The notes below the pieces were generated by a model, which had not been told where the DNA came from, did not search any database, and worked only from the letters and a program-made list of their open reading frames with translations. Positions 59,150-64,000 of a stretch of 64,000 nucleotides of DNA are shown here, one piece after another. Position numbers and translations under genes: made by a program. Every line of letters begins with the position of its first letter. Position 1 is the stretch's first letter. The DNA comes from an uncultured Oscillospiraceae bacterium (GTDB lineage Bacteria; Bacillota; Clostridia; Oscillospirales; Ruminococcaceae), in NCBI GenBank assembly GCA_934539585.1, contig CAKTCT010000012.1, positions 7,687-71,686 of the forward strand, written 5' to 3'.

Positions 59150-59737
59150 ATGGAAATCATCATCGCCACGGGAAACGCCGGGAAGGTCCGGGAGTTCAAG
59201 CGGATGCTGGAGCCCCTGGGCTATCAGGTCTTTTCCCAGAAGGAAAAGGGCATCGTCCTGGACGTGGAGGAGACCGGCTCCACCTTTGCGGAAAACGCCA
59301 TGTTGAAAGCCCGGGCCGTCTGGAAAATCGCCGGACTGCCGGTGATCGCCGACGACTCCGGTCTCTGCGTGGACGCTCTGGACGGCCGGCCGGGGATTTA
59401 TTCCGCCCGCTACGCCGGGGAACACGCCACCGACGCTGACCGGGTGGAAAAGCTCCTCTCCGAGCTGGAGGGGAAGCCAGACCGGACCGGGCGCTTCGTC
59501 TGCGCCATCGCCTATCTGGACGGCAAGGGCGGGGCCCATACTTTTGAAGGGGTCTGCGAAGGCAGAATCGCCCTGGCTCCCCGGGGAACCGACGGCTTCG
59601 GCTACGATCCGGTGTTCCTGGTGGAGGAAAAGACCTTCGCGGAAATGACGGCGGAGGAAAAGGACGCCGTCAGCCACCGGGGAAAAGCAAACCGCCTGCT
59701 GGAGGACTTCCTCCGGCGGGAAACTGAGGAAAAGTAA
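59150..59737 (+). CDS. rdgB: XTP/dITP diphosphatase (RdgB/HAM1)
   Basis: 195 residues. IIIATGNAGKVREFKRML at the N-terminus, ADDSGLCVDALDGRPGIYSARYAG in the middle and GTDGFGYDPVFLV near the end are the three family blocks. It removes deaminated purine triphosphates (ITP, XTP) from the nucleotide pool. AAGGAGA before the ATG. Confidence 0.97.
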   Translation: MEIIIATGNAGKVREFKRMLEPLGYQVFSQKEKGIVLDVEETGSTFAENAMLKARAVWKIAGLPVIADDSGLCVDALDGRPGIYSARYAGEHATDADRVEKLLSELEGKPDRTGRFVCAIAYLDGKGGAHTFEGVCEGRIALAPRGTDGFGYDPVFLVEEKTFAEMTAEEKDAVSHRGKANRLLEDFLRRETEEK

Positions 59738-59747
59738 GGAGAACGCT

Positions 59748-60041
59748 ATGTTAACCAGCAAACAGCGGGCCCGGCTCCGGGCCATGGCCAATCAGATGGA
59801 TACCATTTTACAGATCGGCAAGGGCGGCATCAACGAAAACACCGTGAAACAGGTGGACGACGCCCTCACCGCCCGGGAGCTCATCAAGATCCGGGTCCTG
59901 GAAAACAGCCTGTACACCGCCAAGGAGGCCGCCGCCGAGATCGCCGGGGAGACCGGCTGCCAGGTGGTCCAGATTCTGGGCACCCGCATCACCCTGTACC
60001 GGCCCAATCCGGAAAAGCCGGTAATCTCCCTGGACGACTGA
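59748..60041 (+). CDS. yhbY: YhbY-family ribosome-assembly RNA-binding protein
   Basis: 97 residues, one CRM/YhbY domain: LTSKQRARLRAMANQMD, LQIGKGGINENTVKQVDDALTARELIKIRVL with the GKGG loop, and LGTRITLYR. It binds pre-50S particles. Lies between rdgB and nadD, as in many Firmicutes. Confidence 0.95.
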   Translation: MLTSKQRARLRAMANQMDTILQIGKGGINENTVKQVDDALTARELIKIRVLENSLYTAKEAAAEIAGETGCQVVQILGTRITLYRPNPEKPVISLDD

Positions 60042-60053
60042 GGAGGGAGCGCC

Positions 60054-60671
60054 ATGGCCCACACCGGAATTTTCGGCGGGACCTTCAACCCCATCCACAA
60101 CGGCCATCTCCACCTTTTGCAGGAGGCTGACGCCGCCCTTTCCTTTGACCGGATTTTAGTGATCCCGGCCAACATCCCGCCCCATAAGCGGGCCCCGGAC
60201 CTGGCCCCCGGCAGCGACCGGCTGGAAATGGCCCGGCTGGCCGCGGCGGGAATGGACAAGGTCTTTGTCAGCGACATCGAGCTGAAGGCTAAAGGAAAAA
60301 GCTATACCATCCTGACCATGGAGCGGCTCCACGCCCTGTTTCCCGGGGACCGGTTCACCCTGCTCATGGGGGCGGATATGCTCCTGACCTTCGACCAGTG
60401 GTACCGCTGGCAGGACATCCTCCGGCTGGCGGACCTGGCGGCCTTCGCCCGGAACGACGGGGAGGAAGCCGCCCTTCTCCAAAAGGCGGCGGAGCTCCCC
60501 GGGGCCCGGGTCATCCGGACGGAGCCTCTGCCCCTGTCCTCCACCCGGGTCCGGGAGACCCTGATGTCCGGCGGCGACGCCTCGGCCATGGTGCCGGAGG
60601 CGGTGTTCCGCTATATCAAACGGCGGCGGCTTTACGAACCCCCTCTGCCTGCTCCGGAGGGACGGCTATGA
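60054..60671 (+). CDS. nadD: Nicotinate-nucleotide adenylyltransferase
   Basis: 205 residues. Nucleotidyltransferase motif GGTFNPIHNGH (8-18) and SSTRVRETL near the C-terminus, with the usual PANIPPHK loop. It makes deamido-NAD from NaMN and ATP. The stop overlaps the next start (ATGA). The neighbouring yqeK gene, usually directly after nadD, is displaced by one inserted gene. Confidence 0.96.
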   Translation: MAHTGIFGGTFNPIHNGHLHLLQEADAALSFDRILVIPANIPPHKRAPDLAPGSDRLEMARLAAAGMDKVFVSDIELKAKGKSYTILTMERLHALFPGDRFTLLMGADMLLTFDQWYRWQDILRLADLAAFARNDGEEAALLQKAAELPGARVIRTEPLPLSSTRVRETLMSGGDASAMVPEAVFRYIKRRRLYEPPLPAPEGRL

Positions 60672-61639
60672 CGGAGCCATTTCTGCGGCTGGCCGGATTT
60701 CTGGCGGCCCTGATCCTCAACGAATTCTGCGCCGGCTGGATGCGGGACGCTCTGTTCCGCTCCGCCGGAAAGGACGGGACGGCGGTCCGGGGCTATCTGC
60801 GGGAGGTCCGGTTCCAGCCCCGGCGGAGCCGCTCCTTTGCCCGCTGGCTCGTCCGCACCTCCCCGGACCCGGAACGGACCCGGCGGGCGCTGTTCCTTTC
60901 CACCCTGGAATGGGCCCCGTGCGTTGTCGGCTTCAACGCGGCGGTCCTGGGCCTGGCCGCCCCCATCGGGGACCGGGTCTATCTGGTCCTGGGGGGAGTT
61001 GTCCTGGCGACCCTGATTCTCTCGGCCGTTGCCGGGGCGGTCTACCGGAAAAGCCACGGCAACGGTCACGTCCTGGGCCATCCCATATGGGTGGAAATGC
61101 TCCGGGAGATGCAGGCGGAGCGCCAGACCGCCCCCAGGGGGACCGTCAGCGGATACGTTAAGCTGGCGTTGCTCCTGGCCCTTATGGCGGGACTTGTGGT
61201 GCTGATCTATCAGGCCGGCAACCCCAAAATCCCGCCTGCGGACCGGGAGCAGGTGATCACGGCCCTGTCCGACCGGGAAATTCCCTGGGAGGACTGGACG
61301 GAGACCCGCCGGATGCAGTGGGAAGCCGGGAACCGGCTGTCCCTGGCCCTTATCGGGGAGGACGACCGGCTCCACCTGGAATTTTACATTTTTGATACCG
61401 TTGACACCGCCGGAAACGTGGGCTCCCAGCTTATCGCCCGGTTCCGGGAGAACGCCGGGCCCTTTTCGGCGGAAAATAAGGACGTCCGGGGGAACTTCGG
61501 ACGGTTCACCGCCCGGAGCGACCAGCAGTATTTCGCCGTGGTGCGGGTGGAAAACACCCTGATTACGGTCCACTGCCCCCTGGACCAACGGGAGCGGGCC
61601 CTGGACATCCTCACGGCGTTGGGGTATCTGGACCCTTAA
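60668..61639 (+). CDS. Membrane protein, unknown (between nadD and yqeK)
   Basis: 323 residues. An N-terminal hydrophobic stretch, two membrane segments around residues 82-118, a basic loop, another helix near 160-180 (VKLALLLALMAGLVVLIYQAG), then a soluble C-terminal domain of about 135 residues with alternating beta segments. No catalytic motif and no family recognised. Translationally coupled to nadD and followed by yqeK after 12 bases. Confidence 0.8.
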   Translation: MTEPFLRLAGFLAALILNEFCAGWMRDALFRSAGKDGTAVRGYLREVRFQPRRSRSFARWLVRTSPDPERTRRALFLSTLEWAPCVVGFNAAVLGLAAPIGDRVYLVLGGVVLATLILSAVAGAVYRKSHGNGHVLGHPIWVEMLREMQAERQTAPRGTVSGYVKLALLLALMAGLVVLIYQAGNPKIPPADREQVITALSDREIPWEDWTETRRMQWEAGNRLSLALIGEDDRLHLEFYIFDTVDTAGNVGSQLIARFRENAGPFSAENKDVRGNFGRFTARSDQQYFAVVRVENTLITVHCPLDQRERALDILTALGYLDP

Positions 61640-61651
61640 GGAGGAATCCCC

Positions 61652-62239
61652 ATGACAACACGTTATCCCCAATACCAGATTCTCATCCAGCAGCGGCTGA
61701 GCCCCAAACGGTTCAAGCACTCTCTGAACGTCATGGAGCGGGCGGTGTACCTCTCCCGGATTATCGGGGCGGACCCGGCCAAGGCGGAGCTGGCGGGGCT
61801 TCTCCACGACGTGGAAAAAAACACCGATGAGAAAATCCTGTTGCAAAACCTGCAGAATTCTGATATACTTTTCTCGGATGCAGACGCGGTCCTGCCCCAG
61901 CTGTGGCACGCCCCGGCGGGGATGCTCTTTGTCCGGGACAAGCTGGACATCCGGGATGAGGACGTTCTCAACGCCATCCGCTACCACACCACCGGCCGGG
62001 CGAATATGTCCCCCCTGGAAAAAACGGTGTACCTGGCGGACCTGACCTCGGCGGACCGGGATTACCCCGACGCGGAGTTCACCCGGCAGCTGTCGGAAAA
62101 AGACCCGGACGGGGCGATCCTCTACTCGTTACAGTTCATCCTGGGGGAGATGCTCCGCCAGGGAAAGGTCCTGCATCCGGATTCAGTGGAATGTTATAAC
62201 CAGATTGCCGCCGCCCGGGCCGGGAAGCCCCGGCTGTGA
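61652..62239 (+). CDS. yqeK: HD-domain protein YqeK (symmetrical Ap4A hydrolase)
   Basis: 195 residues. HD-type metal ligands: HSLNVMERA, LLHDVEK (HD pair), HAPAG and YHTTGRANMSPLEKTVYLADLTSADRDY. YqeK enzymes split diadenosine tetraphosphate into two ADP. Gene order nadD-yqeK-LCP-rsfS is a Firmicutes hallmark. AAGGAGG before the ATG. Confidence 0.94.
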   Translation: MTTRYPQYQILIQQRLSPKRFKHSLNVMERAVYLSRIIGADPAKAELAGLLHDVEKNTDEKILLQNLQNSDILFSDADAVLPQLWHAPAGMLFVRDKLDIRDEDVLNAIRYHTTGRANMSPLEKTVYLADLTSADRDYPDAEFTRQLSEKDPDGAILYSLQFILGEMLRQGKVLHPDSVECYNQIAAARAGKPRL

Positions 62240-62266
62240 CGGCGGGAAAGGTTTCAGGGAGATCAA

Positions 62267-63337
62267 ATGGCAACGAAAAAAGCACCCAAAAACAAAAAGA
62301 AACGCCTCCGGACCGCAGATAAGGTCCTGCTGGCCCTGTCCATCGTCCTCATCGCCGTGTCGGCGGGGATTATCGGCTATGTGTCCCTCCTCAACTGGGC
62401 GCCGCTGCCCGAGGTGGACGAAAGCGGCAACACCGTCAGCATCAGCGACGAGTACCGCACCGACGAGGAGATCAAGAAAAAGGTCGTCAACTTCCTGGTG
62501 GTGGGCATCGACTACGCCGAGGGCACCGGCCGCGCCAAGCTCTCCGACGTGATCATGGTGGTCAACTACAACCTGGAGGCCCAGAGCATCAACGTCCTCC
62601 AGATTCCCCGGGACACCTATATCGGCAGCGAGTACCCCACCGGCAAGATCAACGCCGTCTACGGCAACAAAAACGCCGGGGGCATGGAGAACCTGGCCCG
62701 GGTCATCTACGACCGGTTCCGCCTGCCCATCGACCACTACGTCACCATCAACATGGACGGCTTCGTCAACGTGGTCAACGCCATCGGCGGCGTGGAAATC
62801 GACGTCCAGGAGTCCTTCACCCTGGAGGGCGTCACCTTCAAACCCGGCCTCCAGACCCTGAACGGCACCCAGGCGGAGAAGTTCGTCCGGGAGCGCCACA
62901 GCCGCGGCGGCGACATCGGCCGCATCAACGCCCAGCGGGAGTTCCTGTCCGCCCTGGTGAAGAAGTTCAAGAACCTCTCCATGAGCCAGATCACGTCCCT
63001 GGTGCCCACCCTGATGCAGGAAGTCACCACCGACCTGAAGGTCAGCGACGTGCTGACCCTGGCCCCCCGGGTGCTGGACCTGGACACGTCCAGCATGTCC
63101 TTCCACATGGTCCCCGGCGAGGGCGCGTATGTGGGGAGCTACTCGGTCTGGGGCGTGCATAAACAGGTCCTGGCCGATTTGCTGAACCAGTATTTCCGGC
63201 CCTTCAGCGACCCGGTCCCCGCCGAGGAGCTGAACATCCTGGAGATCGCCAACACCACCGACTATTACGACAACAACAACACCACCGTCGGCGACCTGCT
63301 CGGCGACGAAACCAGCTCCGGCTCGTCCGGAAACTAA
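62267..63337 (+). CDS. LytR-CpsA-Psr (LCP) family ligase
   Basis: 356 residues. A short basic cytoplasmic start, one membrane helix (about 23-45), then the extracellular LCP domain: DVIMVVNYNLEAQSINVLQIPRDTY, the pyrophosphate-binding Arg in KFVRERHSRGGDIGRINAQREFL, and VEIDVQESF. A Ser/Asn-rich tail ends the protein. It attaches anionic polymers (teichoic acid or capsule) to peptidoglycan at the cell surface. Confidence 0.95.
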   Translation: MATKKAPKNKKKRLRTADKVLLALSIVLIAVSAGIIGYVSLLNWAPLPEVDESGNTVSISDEYRTDEEIKKKVVNFLVVGIDYAEGTGRAKLSDVIMVVNYNLEAQSINVLQIPRDTYIGSEYPTGKINAVYGNKNAGGMENLARVIYDRFRLPIDHYVTINMDGFVNVVNAIGGVEIDVQESFTLEGVTFKPGLQTLNGTQAEKFVRERHSRGGDIGRINAQREFLSALVKKFKNLSMSQITSLVPTLMQEVTTDLKVSDVLTLAPRVLDLDTSSMSFHMVPGEGAYVGSYSVWGVHKQVLADLLNQYFRPFSDPVPAEELNILEIANTTDYYDNNNTTVGDLLGDETSSGSSGN

Positions 63338-63349
63338 CGGAGGTTTTAC

Positions 63350-63706
63350 ATGGAAGCAAAAGAACTGATGGAGAACATCGTCGCCGTCCTGGACAGCAAG
63401 AAAGCCCGGGACATCCGCGCCATCCGGGTGGGGGACCTGACCATTCTGGGGGAATACTTCGTCATTGCCACCGGCTCCAGCTCCACCCAGGTGAAGATGC
63501 TGGCCGATGAAGTGGACTACCAGATGGGATTAAAGGGCGTCCAGCCCCACCGGATCGAGGGGTATCATAGCGAGAACTGGATCATTCTGGACTATACGGA
63601 CGTGATCGTCCACGTGTTCCATGAAGACACCAGAGATTTCTACGACCTGGAGCGCCTCTGGGCCGACGGCGAGAAAGTGGACCTGAGCGGGATTCTCAAG
63701 GACTAA
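63350..63706 (+). CDS. rsfS: Ribosomal silencing factor RsfS
   Basis: 118 residues, normal length. It has DIRAIRVGDLTILGEYFVIATGSSSTQVKMLADEV, then EGYHSENWIILDYTDVIVHVFHEDTRDFYDLERLW. It binds L14 on the large subunit and blocks joining when nutrients are short. Repeat copy B begins four bases after its stop. Confidence 0.97.
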   Translation: MEAKELMENIVAVLDSKKARDIRAIRVGDLTILGEYFVIATGSSSTQVKMLADEVDYQMGLKGVQPHRIEGYHSENWIILDYTDVIVHVFHEDTRDFYDLERLWADGEKVDLSGILKD

Positions 63707-63710
63707 CCGC

Positions 63711-63888
63711 CATGTCGCCGCGGCCTGGCGTCTCGCGTTGGGCTTCGGTGGCCGCGCGACAGGCTGCGCGGCGACGATTTGAGCAGCCCGCGGAAACAAA
63801 GAAAGTTTTCGGTCCAGCCTTTTTCAAAAGGCTGGTGGGGATGGAAGGGGCAAAGCCCCTTCCTCGCTTTCCGCAGAAAGCGAAATCC
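63711..63888. repeat. Dispersed hairpin-array repeat, copy B (conserved core)
   Basis: Same module order as 16610-16805: outer inverted repeat CATGTCGCCGCGGC to GCGCGGCGACGATT (63711-63778), shorter linker, hairpin CCAGCCTTTT/AAAAGGCTGG (63814-63835, identical to copy A), GGAAGGGGC/GCCCCTTCC (63843-63863, different loop AAA instead of GGC), and TCGCTTTC/GAAAGCGA (63864-63883). In the last stem two C-G pairs of copy A are T-A pairs here, with pairing kept. It may act as the 3' end of the rsfS transcript. Confidence 0.85.
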
Positions 63889-63894
63889 AACCCC

Positions 63895-63987
63895 GTTGCG
63901 CCTCGGGCGCAACCCAAAAACAGGGAAAGGCGGCCCGCAGGCCGCCCGCGGATGTCCCCGCGGCCGCAATTTCAAAGAAATTGCGGC
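63895..63987. repeat. Variable hairpin tail of repeat copy B
   Basis: GTTGCGCC/GGCGCAAC (63895-63913), GGCGGCC/GGCCGCC (63929-63946) and GCCGCAATTTC/GAAATTGCGGC (63963-63987), all perfect stems with 3-4 base loops. Between the last two, 63951-63966 resembles the start of the core (GATGTCCCCGCGGCCG), as if a new copy begins. Confidence 0.75.
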
Positions 63988-64000
63988 ATGACCCACCCCT

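Overview
The window comes from a high-GC member of the Firmicutes (Bacillota), most likely class Clostridia near the Oscillospiraceae. Evidence: AGGAGG-type Shine-Dalgarno sites and TTG/GTG starts; Gram-positive gene orders (plsX-rnc-radical SAM-smc-ftsY, infC-rpmI-rplT, rdgB-yhbY-nadD-yqeK-LCP-rsfS, zapA-U32-dut-maf-mreBCD-mrdA-minD-mgsA); a Rex repressor; and a DUF4321 protein. I cannot name the genus. Nearly all of it is ordinary, densely packed chromosome. I see no rRNA, tRNA, CRISPR array, prophage or insertion sequence.

Left part (1-20.7 kb). A MarR regulator drives a heterodimer-type ABC exporter subunit cut by the window edge. Next come a P-type calcium-type ATPase, a TetR regulator overlapping its 3' end, and two small membrane proteins, one frameshifted. 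After rex there is a three-gene unit purB-aconitase-icd with its own promoter and terminator; the aconitase and icd products take citrate to 2-oxoglutarate. An aspartate-type aminotransferase and a UvrD-like helicase follow. The helicase and pyrE diverge from a 630-bp spacer that holds an array of perfect hairpins and a 23-bp tandem repeat. A MATE efflux protein and a beta-lactamase-fold serine hydrolase close this part.

Middle part (20.7-43.3 kb), mainly minus strand. It holds aspS-hisS, mgsA, a MinD without MinC or MinE, the elongasome genes mrdA-mreD-mreC-mreB, and an upstream housekeeping run (maf, DUF4321, a small membrane protein, dut, a U32 protein, zapA). A GH20-type hexosaminidase diverges from a DUF1624 membrane protein. 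A sulfur amino acid unit (metY, a patB/malY-type lyase, a phosphoesterase) and a GH31 glycosidase follow, the latter with a frameshifted downstream partner. Then come three tandem 80-residue XRE repressor paralogues. These face a short, previously uncalled gene across an intergenic region whose overlapping promoters share a near-perfect 21-bp palindrome.

Right part (43.6-63.7 kb), plus strand. It holds translation genes (infC with an AUU start and a leader terminator, rpmI, rplT), an rRNA methyltransferase translationally overlapped with luxS, dprA, topA, trmFO, a lipoprotein, plsX, rnc, smc, ftsY, rdgB, yhbY, nadD, yqeK, an LCP ligase and rsfS. Right after rsfS lies a second copy of the hairpin array seen at 16.6 kb.

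The most unusual items are the dispersed hairpin-array repeat, whose copies show compensatory base-pair changes, and the triple-XRE/palindrome/short-gene switch.
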